From assembly GCA_963677655.1 (NCBI GenBank), contig OY782088.1: 64,000 nt of DNA, one strand, 5' to 3'. The position numbers and the translations under genes were made by a program. Below, piece after piece: positions 7,758 through 16,509 of the stretch; position 1 is the first letter of the stretch, and each line of letters begins with the position of its first letter. Source of the stretch: Saccharicrinis sp963677655 (GTDB lineage: Bacteria; Bacteroidota; Bacteroidia; Bacteroidales; Marinilabiliaceae). Under the pieces are notes generated by a model, which ran no database searches, was not told the origin of the DNA, and saw only the letters and a list, made by a program, of their open reading frames with translations.

Positions 7758-10700
7758 CTATTTAATCAATACTTTTTGAGTTAATACTTTATTATTTCCG
7801 GCTACCTTAACAAGATAAAGGCCCGTATCTACTGAAACATATTCCATCCCGATTTTATTTTCTCCAACGTTTACTACTTTTCCGTCGAGTGTATAAATCG
7901 TATAATCAAAAGTTTCATCAGATTTAATTACAATATTTTTATCAACATTATAAACTATAACATTAGTAGTTTCTATATCATTAACATCTGTAGCTCCTGT
8001 TTGTTTAAACACTAACTGAAAACGAAGTTCATCGTTTGTAGATACATGTTCAATATCAAAACTGGTTCCAGCAGTTATTGGAATAATCTCTGTTGTTTTC
8101 ATATCCACCAATGCTACATCCAATCCATCAAAACTTTGTTCTGTCACGTTGATACTATATGTTCCTGAAGCGTTTGTTTTTAATCCAATAGGGATTACAT
8201 CATCCTCAACTATTAAACTTTTATTATAAATACAATAATCTTTAGAATCATCAATAGCATATATCTGAGGTGCATCAGGATTAAAACTAAAAAGCTTATA
8301 CCCTTCATTAGCCACATCAGTTTCGTTTACTATTAGTACATCTTCGTATTCACCTTTTGTTACTTTTATAGCAATTCTTGGTATTGAAGAAACTGTAGCT
8401 GATTTTAATAATCCTCCACTTGTAGTTGAAACACGAGCACTATTATTAAAAGAAACAGTACCGGTAGCATTACCATCACTAACTCTTACAAAAAAGCCCT
8501 GACATGATTCTAATATTGGATCTAAAGTACCTCCTGTACCAATTTGATATGAATAATAGGTATCTGAACCATTCCATACATATACCATACTAATATTAGA
8601 ATCAGTCCAATCCATTGCACTTAAATCAATTTGTGAAGGATATGGATTACTTACAAAATTATACCCATGATCACTATCTGCACCTGTATTTGTTACACCA
8701 TATGAGTAATCTCCACTATTAAATGTACCTGTAAACTCATATGTTCTATCTCCATTTATCGTCTTTAAAATATAACCGGTACCTCTTTCAACAGTTGTTG
8801 GTGTATCACCCCAACTATTTGACGATTCCACATAACCATACATATAATCACCAGTAAAGAAGTCGACAGCCGGAGTGCTTTCTACTGGAATACCGATTGA
8901 ATGCCATCCATAATCAGTACCATCGACAGAACTCCCACTCACCTTACGGGATTGAGTCATTGTACCTGTATTAGTTACAGCACCATATGTAATCAATGAA
9001 CCTGATCGATCATTTGCTGTACTATTTGCTTCCAGAATAAGATTACCTGCATTTGTTAAGTCCCCATTTATTGTTAATGCTGAACTTGCAGCAACAGTTA
9101 AGGTAGCACCGGATTCTATACTAACATCATTAACCTGCTCATCTGAACCATAAGCTGCATCAACAATTAATTGAGTGACTGTAGCAGGAATAATGATATC
9201 ATCAGTTGCTGTTGGCACCAATGTTGGGAACCAGTTTGTTGTAGCATTCCATGAAGTTTCAGAACCAGTTGTACCTCCGACCCATGTCAATAAGCCTTCT
9301 TTCAATAGATAATCTACTACGTAAATACTACCACTATTATACCCGTTATCATCGTCTTCGTGCGCTCCAATAATTGCGTAATTGCCACTTATTGAAATAC
9401 CCCAACCAAAACTATCTGCTGCATTACCATCATTTGCAGTAATTTTATTTACTTGAGTTAGCGAACTTAAATCAAATACATATGCACTACCAGTGCTATT
9501 GTCATCTCCAAAGGCACCTACAATTAAATAATCTCCTACTGAAGAAATACTATAGCCAAATTCATCATTAGCAATACCATCTGAGGCAGTTAACTTTTGT
9601 ACAAAGGTTCCTGCACTTAGGGTATAAACATAAACTCCTCCAGTATTACTATTATTATTTGGTGCTCCAACCACCGCATAATTATCCGAGATACTAACAC
9701 TTTGTCCAAATAAATCACCTGCAACAGCATCACTTCCTACAAATTTATACAATTGATTTCCTGTGATCAAATCAAACATATATGCAGTTCCTGGCCTGTT
9801 CCTGGAACTAGTACCTACCTTCCCATTACTAGCTCCAATCAAAACATAATTATCTTTAATTGCTATACTTGATCCTAAGCCATCTCCTGCAGAAGCATCT
9901 TCAGCGATTAACTTTTCCACAAAGTTTCCAGTTAAAGTTTCAAAGACAAATGCAGAACCACAAGCTTCTATATCACCTTCATAAAAACCAGTAATTCCAA
10001 CTATAACATAATTATCAGTTACACCAACGCTATATCCAAAATAATCATACTCATATCCAATATCCTCTGCGGAATTATCTGTTATTAATTTATGCAGCTG
10101 GCTACCAGTACTCAAATCAAAAACATATACTGCACCTTTACTAGTGTCTTTATAAGGAGCTCCTACAACAGCATATTTACCTGATATTGCCACGCTTTCT
10201 CCAAATCCATCATTAGCTACACCATCCGAGGGAGTTAAATTATACACCTCCTCACCTGTAGTAATATCATAAACATACGCACTACCTATATCTGAGTTAC
10301 TACTGGGTGATCCAACGATGGCATAATTTCCTGACATTGCTACACTTTTTCCAAAATAATCAGAAGAAGCACCACCATCAGCGGTAATTTTTCGTTGTAT
10401 AGATTCAGTAATAGCTGATGTAGTAAAACTCCAGGTTGTATTGTCACTTATACCTGAGTAACCAATAAAGCAACCGGAACCAATTTGTACATAATACGCT
10501 GTAGAAAGCTCGAGATATTGATTTACATCAATTACTATTTGTGAAGTACCCCCACCACTTACCTGACTTCCTGCAACATCAATTGTTTCTATAACACTAT
10601 TGTCAGTGGATTTGTATATAGTTACATTTCCAGAACCAATCGTTACATCCTCATTAAAATTAATAGTTAAATCCGTTCGCATTAAAACACCTGTAGCATC

Positions 10701-10796
10701 ATCCGCAGGACTAAAAGAAGTTACTGTAGGGCTTTGGGATAATAGGTTTATAAAAAATAAGCTGTTCAATAAAACTATAAATAACCGTCTCTTCAT
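7758..10796 (-). CDS. T9SS-type secreted protein: Ig-like domain, FG-GAP repeats, C-terminal sorting domain
   Basis: I chose the ATG at 10796, preceded by GGGGAGAAAT, over an upstream TTG; the product has 1012 residues. Order of parts: signal peptide (1-21), a Big_5/SbsA-like Ig domain (about 22-130) and seven FG-GAP-like repeats of about 50 residues with D-x-FG-x-S-[VI]-xx-S-x-x-Y-x-[IV]-[VI]-G-[AS] cores (to about 500). These are followed by a beta-rich middle region and a C-terminal type A T9SS sorting domain (about the last 70 residues, with TIYTLDGKVV and GLYLVKV). FG-GAP repeats usually form a beta-propeller. By family knowledge it would be exported by the PorV-containing T9SS and surface-attached or released. 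It lies between the two PIDGG-tailed genes on the same strand. Confidence 0.88.
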   Translation of the reverse strand: MKRRLFIVLLNSLFFINLLSQSPTVTSFSPADDATGVLMRTDLTINFNEDVTIGSGNVTIYKSTDNSVIETIDVAGSQVSGGGTSQIVIDVNQYLELSTAYYVQIGSGCFIGYSGISDNTTWSFTTSAITESIQRKITADGGASSDYFGKSVAMSGNYAIVGSPSSNSDIGSAYVYDITTGEEVYNLTPSDGVANDGFGESVAISGKYAVVGAPYKDTSKGAVYVFDLSTGSQLHKLITDNSAEDIGYEYDYFGYSVGVTDNYVIVGITGFYEGDIEACGSAFVFETLTGNFVEKLIAEDASAGDGLGSSIAIKDNYVLIGASNGKVGTSSRNRPGTAYMFDLITGNQLYKFVGSDAVAGDLFGQSVSISDNYAVVGAPNNNSNTGGVYVYTLSAGTFVQKLTASDGIANDEFGYSISSVGDYLIVGAFGDDNSTGSAYVFDLSSLTQVNKITANDGNAADSFGWGISISGNYAIIGAHEDDDNGYNSGSIYVVDYLLKEGLLTWVGGTTGSETSWNATTNWFPTLVPTATDDIIIPATVTQLIVDAAYGSDEQVNDVSIESGATLTVAASSALTINGDLTNAGNLILEANSTANDRSGSLITYGAVTNTGTMTQSRKVSGSSVDGTDYGWHSIGIPVESTPAVDFFTGDYMYGYVESSNSWGDTPTTVERGTGYILKTINGDRTYEFTGTFNSGDYSYGVTNTGADSDHGYNFVSNPYPSQIDLSAMDWTDSNISMVYVWNGSDTYYSYQIGTGGTLDPILESCQGFFVRVSDGNATGTVSFNNSARVSTTSGGLLKSATVSSIPRIAIKVTKGEYEDVLIVNETDVANEGYKLFSFNPDAPQIYAIDDSKDYCIYNKSLIVEDDVIPIGLKTNASGTYSINVTEQSFDGLDVALVDMKTTEIIPITAGTSFDIEHVSTNDELRFQLVFKQTGATDVNDIETTNVIVYNVDKNIVIKSDETFDYTIYTLDGKVVNVGENKIGMEYVSVDTGLYLVKVAGNNKVLTQKVLIK

Positions 10797-11140
10797 ATTT
10801 CTCCCCAATTAAAATTAATTTAGTTAACGTTCACCAAGTCAAAAAGTTTTGTTTTGGTCCCCACCAGAATAAAAATCAATATTTTGACTTAATAATTTGA
10901 ATATGCAAATGTAATTTTTTTATATATTATTGACATACTATTTTGACGAACATAAGGTTAACAGACTTTAAATGCAGAAGTTTTATTGAGATAATTCTCC
11001 ATTAGTTAAATTAGAAAGAAAAATGTTTAATAAGTAAAGTGATCTGTTTTACAAATAGATGATTTGTCAGGCCGATTAATTGATGAAAAAACGAATTATG
11101 ATTTAATAAGGGTTTGATGAATTGTAAAACACCCAGCTCT
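10797..11140. other. Intergenic, AT-rich; possible promoter
   Basis: About 340 bases. On the minus strand TACATTTG (10906-10913) fits the Bacteroidota -7 box for the FG-GAP gene; its -33 partner is weak. AAGTCAAAA (10837-10845) and TTTTGACTT (10882-10890) form a loose inverted repeat. The open frame at 11011-11220 is mostly antisense-frame overlap with the small protein gene and is not credible. Confidence 0.5.
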
Positions 11141-11368
11141 TTATTTTTTATTTTTATTTGCAATATACTTACGGTATAGGATAATAGCTCCTCCTGCCAA
11201 TAAAGCAACTGCTCCTCCATCTATTGGAGTACTTGCTCCTTTTGTTGGTTTACCATTTGTATTGTGATCAGGAAAGTTATCGAGTCCGGGAGGACTGCCG
11301 GGTTGCGCAGATATATTTATAGCCCAAAGGCTATAAAAAGTAATAATTATGAATACTATTTTTTTCAT
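11141..11368 (-). CDS. Small secreted protein with PIDGG-type C-terminal sorting tail (2)
   Basis: A 75-residue paralogue of the protein at 7343-7564. It has a signal peptide (1-21, cleavage likely after ISA), a 27-residue polar spacer again starting QPGSPPG, and the tail PIDGGAVALLAGGAIILYRK with a Lys/Asn-rich end. The tail differs from its paralogue at only a few positions, while the spacers are unrelated after QPGSPPG. That is the pattern expected if the tail is recognised by a shared enzyme. Gly/Pro-rich spacer plus tail gives a predicted mature peptide of about 27 residues. No enzymatic domain is present. Confidence 0.82.
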   Translation of the reverse strand: MKKIVFIIITFYSLWAINISAQPGSPPGLDNFPDHNTNGKPTKGASTPIDGGAVALLAGGAIILYRKYIANKNKK

Positions 11369-11748
11369 AAACTAAAATTTGCAACTTTAAACATTTCTTA
11401 CAATGTTTAACAAATCTCCTAATCAAAATTAAAGATAACAAACTATCAAAGAAAACTACAATCTAATAACTCTTATTGTGTAAACACTTTATTTTAGTCT
11501 ATTATTAACCTTTTTAATTCGTACCAAACAATACACTAGTATTTGTACATCAATTTTTATGCTTATCAATTTGATAAAATCGATATGAGTTAGTTTTTTA
11601 CTATAAGTTATAAGAAGTTCGAAATATAAAATTATGCTTAAATTTACGATAAAGCAAGCTAAATGTTTCGTCTAAAATACAATATATTAAACAACTATGA
11701 TGATCGTATAATATTAATTCATGAATGTCCTTTTTCTATATATGAACT

Positions 11749-11817
11749 AAAAAGAATTTTGGATTGCTGATGTTCAATTTATGATTTTGGAATGGTGGTC
11801 TGTTATTTCGGGATATG
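11749..11817. repeat. 69-bp direct repeat, copy A
   Basis: It runs from AAAAAGAATTTTGGATTG to GTGGTCTGTTATTTCGGGAT and closes in AT. It matches 12055-12123 with about seven differences and no gaps, in the same orientation, 306 bases apart. Confidence 0.85.
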
Positions 11818-11841
11818 TCTTTAATTCGATTATGCGCCCAA

Positions 11842-11892
11842 AGCTCCGCTACGCTTCACAATAGGCTAATAGATTACGGACTTTCAGTCCTT
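11842..11892. repeat. 51-bp dispersed repeat, copy A
   Basis: AGCTCCGCTACGCTTCACAAT, then a short variable part, then GATTACGGACTTTCAGTCCT. It matches 13458-13508 with about three differences in the same orientation. The end, GGACTTTCAGTCC, is nearly palindromic, as in REP-type elements. Confidence 0.85.
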
Positions 11893-12054
11893 TCTGATTT
11901 TATTCTTTTGAAATAGAAATTCTTTAGGTAACATATATATACTGTTTACGGCCATCTAAGCTCTGTTCTTCCCCCCAATAATCACGAATATTAATTCTCC
12001 ATGACCTTTGTGAGTTTTTGGAGCACTCTGTGGTTAAAAACACTCCCATTCACT

Positions 12055-12123
12055 AAAAAGAATTTTGGATTGAAGATGATCGATTTATGATTTTAGAATA
12101 GTGGTCTGTTATTTCGGGATATA
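12055..12123. repeat. 69-bp direct repeat, copy B
   Basis: Second copy of the 11749-11817 element, carrying AAAAAGAATTTTGGATTG and GTGGTCTGTTATTTCGGGAT. The differences are all substitutions. Confidence 0.85.
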
Positions 12124-12309
12124 GTGATAAGGTGATATAGTTTATTTGTCGTATCGGACTTTCGCCATTTCTCCTGTTCGCAAATTTGTCTAACAATTAC
12201 AATTCAATAAGCAGTAGACAGACTGAGTACTGAAGACTGAGAACTGAGAACTGAGAACTGAAGACTACTACACAGTTATGGCACTTAGAACTACCTACTC
12301 CCCTATCTA

Positions 12310-13287
12310 TTACAAGCTATAATACTCTTTATACCATGCAACAAACTTTCCTAAACCTTCGTCAATAGATGTTTTGGGAGTAAAACCTATTCTGTTATTT
12401 AAATCAGTAATATCAGCATAGGTTTTATATACATCACCTTGTTGCATGGGCAAAAACTGCTTATTGGCTTCCATTCCCAAATGTTTTTCCAGAGTTGAGA
12501 TAAACTCCATCAGTTTAACCGGTTTGTGATTACCTATATTAAATAATCGATAAGGTTTTTCTTTCTCTTGTTCTGTATAAAATGGTAAGTCAATTAATTT
12601 TTCAATAGCTGCAACAATATCATCTACATATGTGAAATCACGCTCCAAATTACCATTATTAAATACATTTATGGTTTCATTGTTGGTAATTTTATTGGTA
12701 AATGAGAAATAGGCCATATCTGGTCTTCCCATAGGACCATATACAGTAAAGAAACGCAAACCAGTTGTTGGTATTTTATACAAATGTGAGTAGGTATGAG
12801 CCATTAATTCATTAGACTTCTTTGTAGCGGCATATAAAGAAACCGGCTCATCTGTTTTTTGAGATGTACTGAAAGGTGTATCATCACTGTTACCATACAC
12901 AGAGCTTGACGAAGCATATATTAAATGCTTAACAGGGTTATGACGACAAGCTTCAAGGATATTCATAAACCCTTGAATATTACTTTCAATATATTTATAT
13001 GGATGCTCAATACTATAACGTACACCAGCTTGAGCAGCCAGGTTAATTACAATATCAAATTTATGTACTTCAAACAATTTATCAATGCCTTCCTTATTGC
13101 AAAGATCCATTTTAACAAACTCAAAATTAGAGTATTGCTCTAACTGCTTTAAACGATCATTCTTTAACTGAACAGAATAATAATCATTAACAGAATCTAA
13201 ACCAATAATTTGGTGTTTGCTATTAACTAATAATTTACTTAAATGGTATCCAATAAATCCGGCAGCTCCTGTTATCAGTATTTGCAT
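12310..13287 (-). CDS. NAD-dependent epimerase, UDP-glucuronate 4-epimerase type
   Basis: A 325-residue extended SDR. The Rossmann motif GAAGFIG lies at residues 7-13, and a DSVNDYYSVQLKNDRL stretch just beyond it is typical of the UDP-glucuronate 4-epimerase (CapI/LpsL) branch. The catalytic YAATKKSNE gives YxxxK, preceded by SSSSVYG. Product: UDP-galacturonate from UDP-glucuronate, a precursor of acidic surface polysaccharide. This agrees with the Wzc-type kinase at 2.3-4.7 kb. It is a single gene with its own promoter: TATCTTTG on the minus strand at 13322-13329. A CAGT-word array starts about ten bases past its stop. Confidence 0.88.
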   Translation of the reverse strand: MQILITGAAGFIGYHLSKLLVNSKHQIIGLDSVNDYYSVQLKNDRLKQLEQYSNFEFVKMDLCNKEGIDKLFEVHKFDIVINLAAQAGVRYSIEHPYKYIESNIQGFMNILEACRHNPVKHLIYASSSSVYGNSDDTPFSTSQKTDEPVSLYAATKKSNELMAHTYSHLYKIPTTGLRFFTVYGPMGRPDMAYFSFTNKITNNETINVFNNGNLERDFTYVDDIVAAIEKLIDLPFYTEQEKEKPYRLFNIGNHKPVKLMEFISTLEKHLGMEANKQFLPMQQGDVYKTYADITDLNNRIGFTPKTSIDEGLGKFVAWYKEYYSL

Positions 13288-13795
13288 TGTATCTTCAATA
13301 AATAATTTATGTTTTCAACCACAAAGATAGTATCTTGGATTGATTATTTAGTGCTTATGAATTATAAATGATTATTAATTACATGTTAAAACTATCAACT
13401 AACTTCTCGTTGCCCTATTGAGCCAATTGCCAAATAGTATATAACCTTTAAACCCACAGCTCCGCTACGCTTCACAATGGGCTATTAGATTACGGACTTT
13501 CAGTCCTCTATATATTCATAAAATACTCTGTGAACTTTGTGTACTAATAGCGTTCTCTGTGGTTAAAAAACACGAGACCTAGAATATTAAGATCTAAAGA
13601 CTTTTAGTTTTAAATACGATACTTTAACGAATAAACACAACTCCGTCAGGTATTGATGTTTCATACCTTCCACTTCTCTTTCAAAATTAGGGGAGCCTCT
13701 AAAGAGACACACTAAACCTTGTAAACTGAGAACTGAAGACTCTTTTCTCCACGCCCTCAGCTACCTTTTAACCTTTAACCTTGCATCCTTTAACC
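13288..13795. other. Intergenic, about 500 bases, repeats, no gene
   Basis: It contains the epimerase -7 box (13322-13329), copy B of the 51-bp element (13458-13508), and a CTCTGTGAACTTTGTG phrase (13527-13542) with CTCTGTGGTTAAAAAA (13554-13569). At the end of the aro gene there is AACTGAGAACTGAAGACT (13725-13742) followed by CTTTTAACCTTTAACCTTG (13757-13775). No terminator hairpin was assigned. Confidence 0.65.
13458..13508. repeat. 51-bp dispersed repeat, copy B
   Basis: Second copy of the element at 11842-11892, with the same AGCTCCGCTACGCTTCACAAT start and GATTACGGACTTTCAGTCCT end. Confidence 0.85.
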
Positions 13796-14845
13796 TTACT
13801 TTGCAATATTCTTTGCAAAATCTAAAAGTATCTCCTCCGTTTTATCCCATCCAATACATTCATCAGTAACAGATACACCATATTTAAGAGTAGATAAATC
13901 AGCAGGTATTTTTTGTTTTCCGAAGTTCAGGTTACTTTCAATCATCACTCCCATAATTGAAGTATTGCCATTTACAATTTGATTTTCGATATCTTTAAGC
14001 ACTAGCTCTTGATTAGCTGCATTTTTGCTACTATTAGCATGACTACAGTCAATCATAATACGAGTAGGTAAACCGGCTTTTGTAAGTCGTTTTTCGTATT
14101 CTGCTACACTTTCTGCATCGTAGTTAGGTTTTTTACCTCCACGAAGAATAATGTGAGTATTTTCATTTCCATTGGTACGAACTACAGCTACGTGTCCATC
14201 AGGATCAATACTGATAAAATTATGAGGCGAAGCTACAGATTCCAAGGCATTAATAGCTATTTCTAAATTTCCATCAGTTCCATTTTTGAATCCAACAACA
14301 GATGTTAATCCACTGGCCATTTTTCTATGACTCTGAGATTCTGTTGTACGGGCACCAATAGCTGTCCATGAAATTAAATCCTGAATATACTGAGGAGTTA
14401 CAATATCAAGAGCCTCACCTGCTACAGGCATTCCAATTTCTGCAATATATGATAATAGTTCACGTGCCTGCTTTAATCCTTCCTCTAACTCAAAACTGTT
14501 GTTTAGGTAAGGATCATTAATTAATCCTTGCCATCCCACAGTAGTACGAGGCTTTTCAAAATAAACACGCATTACCAGGTAAAGAGAATCTTCTACTTTT
14601 TCTGAAAGAGCTTTTAACTTTTGAGCATATTCTTTTGCAGACTTAATATCGTGGATAGAACATGGGCCAACAACAACCAAAATACGCTTGTCTTCACCAC
14701 TTAATATTTTTTTAATAGTAGCCTGTCCTTCCTCAATAGTTCTGATAATATTTTCGTTTAGAGGATAAAGATCTTTTAATTCGTTTGGTGTTAGAATAGC
14801 TTGCTCTGTTTCTATATTGATATTCTCAATTCTCTTATCTGTCAT
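13796..14845 (-). CDS. aroF: 3-deoxy-7-phosphoheptulonate (DAHP) synthase, class I AroF/G/H type
   Basis: A 349-residue enzyme close in length to the E. coli AroFGH group. It condenses phosphoenolpyruvate with erythrose 4-phosphate, the first step to chorismate and aromatic amino acids. Motifs seen: VVVGPCSIHD (58-67), the PRTTVGWQGLINDP region, GARTTESQSHR, VGFKNGTDG and IMIDCSHANSSKN, together carrying the metal and PEP ligands. It lies alone, 590 bases from the polyketide-like locus. A link to tyrosine-derived pigment supply is possible but unsupported. The symbol could equally be aroG or aroH; which amino acid inhibits it cannot be read here. Its stop is embedded in an AAGGTTAAAGG-type repeat. 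Confidence 0.93.
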   Translation of the reverse strand: MTDKRIENINIETEQAILTPNELKDLYPLNENIIRTIEEGQATIKKILSGEDKRILVVVGPCSIHDIKSAKEYAQKLKALSEKVEDSLYLVMRVYFEKPRTTVGWQGLINDPYLNNSFELEEGLKQARELLSYIAEIGMPVAGEALDIVTPQYIQDLISWTAIGARTTESQSHRKMASGLTSVVGFKNGTDGNLEIAINALESVASPHNFISIDPDGHVAVVRTNGNENTHIILRGGKKPNYDAESVAEYEKRLTKAGLPTRIMIDCSHANSSKNAANQELVLKDIENQIVNGNTSIMGVMIESNLNFGKQKIPADLSTLKYGVSVTDECIGWDKTEEILLDFAKNIAK

Positions 14846-15435
14846 TTGTATTTAAAGTTGTAATTGCCAAAATTTTAAATTGCGTCGCGAAAATAACTGA
14901 TATTTCTCATAATTTCTAGTTTTTAACAGATTTTATTGTAGAATATGGAATAGATAAGAGATAAGAGACACTAGATAAAAGATTGGAAATTATAAGATGA
15001 GGTATTTAGAAACGAGTTATAAACTCGCAAAAACCATATTGTCAAACCACCACGCCTGATATTCGTGCTTCAAAGAGAAACCCTATCTTTTAGAAATTGG
15101 ATCACGCGTGGGGACACGCGCAATAGTAAAAGAGATGAAAAAGGAACGAGTTACAAACTCGCACCAACATATTATCAAGATAGTGAAAACCACCTCCCCA
15201 CTCGTAACTCGCCGTACTCCTCCTTGAATAAGGAGGAGAGTTGATTCCCTTGGTGCATAATTTAATTACGATTAAGAGTTTTTTTCGAACACTCAAAGGA
15301 AATACGCGATAACATTGGGAAACATCATAGATAGTAAAGGAACAAGTTACAAACTCGCACCAGCATATTGTATTACATACACCTTTATCCTTGTTACCTT
15401 TAACCTTTATCCCTTATCCTTTATCCTTTTTTACC
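14846..15435. repeat. Intergenic with three GAGTTACAAACTC hairpin repeats
   Basis: About 590 bases, no credible gene. Copies of a 33-35-base element lie at 15012-15044 (ACGAGTTATAAACTCGC), 15143-15177 (ACGAGTTACAAACTCGCACC) and 15338-15370 (ACAAGTTACAAACTCGCACC). Each has a GAGTT..AACTC stem and then a CATATT-containing tail. A CTCCTCC/GGAGGAG hairpin lies at 15215-15237. The last 60 bases before the ketosynthase stop are CCTTTAACCTTTATCCC words. A related AAGTTGCAAACTT lies at 24243-24255. Confidence 0.75.
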
Positions 15436-16491
15436 CTAACACCCTTCAACCAACACCAAAGAAAAATTCTTATTGAAGTTTTGTCGTACTATTAAAACAT
15501 TGTTGGTTTTACGGTTAGTGTTTCTGACAAAAGCATAATCAGGGATTACTTTATCATTGATAAAACGTGAAGCTACCCACATAGCAAAAGCTCCATCACT
15601 ATCATAACTTCCACTTAAATGTTTATAGTAACAAATATTTGCATGACTCAACTCCTCTCCCATTAAGCTTTCATATATTGGGTAATTACGATGATCTCCA
15701 TCTATGGATAAAAGAATAGTATCAAGGTCGTTTATCTTAAAATTATTAGTTTTTAGGAAGTTCTGGATTCTAAGTAATAAGGACTCTTCTTTTTTCAATG
15801 AATAAAACACCTCTATTCCAAGCAAATGTAATTCTGCATTTTTGGCTTCATCAGAAACAACCATAAAAGTAGCTCCTTCACCAGGGATGGTTCCCTCTGT
15901 TTTACTATTTAAGAAATCAAGATTACTTTCTTTATCAGATTTCCATTTACCTAATGACTCCTTTAGATTATAATTCTCCTCTGTAATTTCATCAGTCGCC
16001 CCAATTAAAACATTCTTTGCATCACCTGATTTAATTTTTATTGATGCATCCATTAAGGCAGTTTCAAAAGCATTGTTATCATGCGTATAAACCATATTAT
16101 AACCACGACATTGATAAGCCAGAGCTAAATTTGAACCTACCGCATTATGAGTGGACTGAATAAAGCTGGTTGGTGTTAATAACATTTCCTTGTTATCCAG
16201 CATCTGGTTTAAGAATTTTTCAGAATCTTCAACACATCCCATACTTGTTGCCGTAATTATGGCATCTGGTTTTTCCAAACCTATACCTGATAAGGATTTA
16301 AATGCACATACAGAACTAATCCGGCTATACCTGTTCATTCTGCGAAGCACTTTTGCCGGAATATATTTTTTAAATTCCGGAGTAATACATCTCATCCATT
16401 TAGATACAGGTTCAATCGATTCCGGCAGTTGGTTTGTTTCAAAAGTATCTTGGGCCGAAATGGCTATAATTGATTTTATAAAAACACTCAT
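15436..16491 (-). CDS. Beta-ketoacyl synthase-like chain-length-factor protein
   Basis: A 351-residue thiolase-fold protein related to the N-terminal ketoacyl-synthase-like family (PF13723 type). The canonical Cys-containing TACSS motif of active ketosynthases is absent; the matching area reads TPTSFIQSTHNAVGSNLAL (about 106-124). That absence and the pairing with an intact FabF-type synthase 18 bases upstream point to a chain-length-factor (KS-beta) subunit, as in flexirubin, aryl-polyene and type II polyketide systems. It ends next to a repeat array. Substrate and product are not determinable. The family name is fairly secure; the non-catalytic role is inference. Confidence 0.78.
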   Translation of the reverse strand: MSVFIKSIIAISAQDTFETNQLPESIEPVSKWMRCITPEFKKYIPAKVLRRMNRYSRISSVCAFKSLSGIGLEKPDAIITATSMGCVEDSEKFLNQMLDNKEMLLTPTSFIQSTHNAVGSNLALAYQCRGYNMVYTHDNNAFETALMDASIKIKSGDAKNVLIGATDEITEENYNLKESLGKWKSDKESNLDFLNSKTEGTIPGEGATFMVVSDEAKNAELHLLGIEVFYSLKKEESLLLRIQNFLKTNNFKINDLDTILLSIDGDHRNYPIYESLMGEELSHANICYYKHLSGSYDSDGAFAMWVASRFINDKVIPDYAFVRNTNRKTNNVLIVRQNFNKNFSLVLVEGC

Positions 16492-16509
16492 TACTCTATA
16501 CTCTATAAA

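Larger units (their letters stand above)
11369..12309. other. Intergenic, 940 bases, several repeat families, no gene
   Basis: AT-rich first half. Then two direct copies of an AAAAAGAATTTTGGATTG element (11749-11817, 12055-12123) and one copy of the AGCTCCGCTACGCTTCACAAT element (11842-11892). There is a CTTTGTGAGTTTTTGGAG phrase (12006-12023) with CTCTGTGGTTAAAAA (12028-12042). Immediately downstream of the epimerase gene lies an ACTGAGTACTGAAGACTGAG array (12221-12267). No ORF worth reporting. Confidence 0.65.

Noticed and set aside
11011..11220. 69-codon frame overlapping the second PIDGG gene
   Set aside because: Alternative-frame shadow of the PIDGG gene; the paralogue at 7343 does not preserve this frame.
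12221..12267. CRISPR-like tandem array of CTGAGAACTGA units
   Set aside because: Units are about 10 bases with no unique spacers and no cas genes; it is a degenerate word array.
13796..14845. DAHP synthase as part of the pigment locus
   Set aside because: Separated by a 590-base repeat-filled gap and lacking pathway-specific features; chorismate supply is a housekeeping function.
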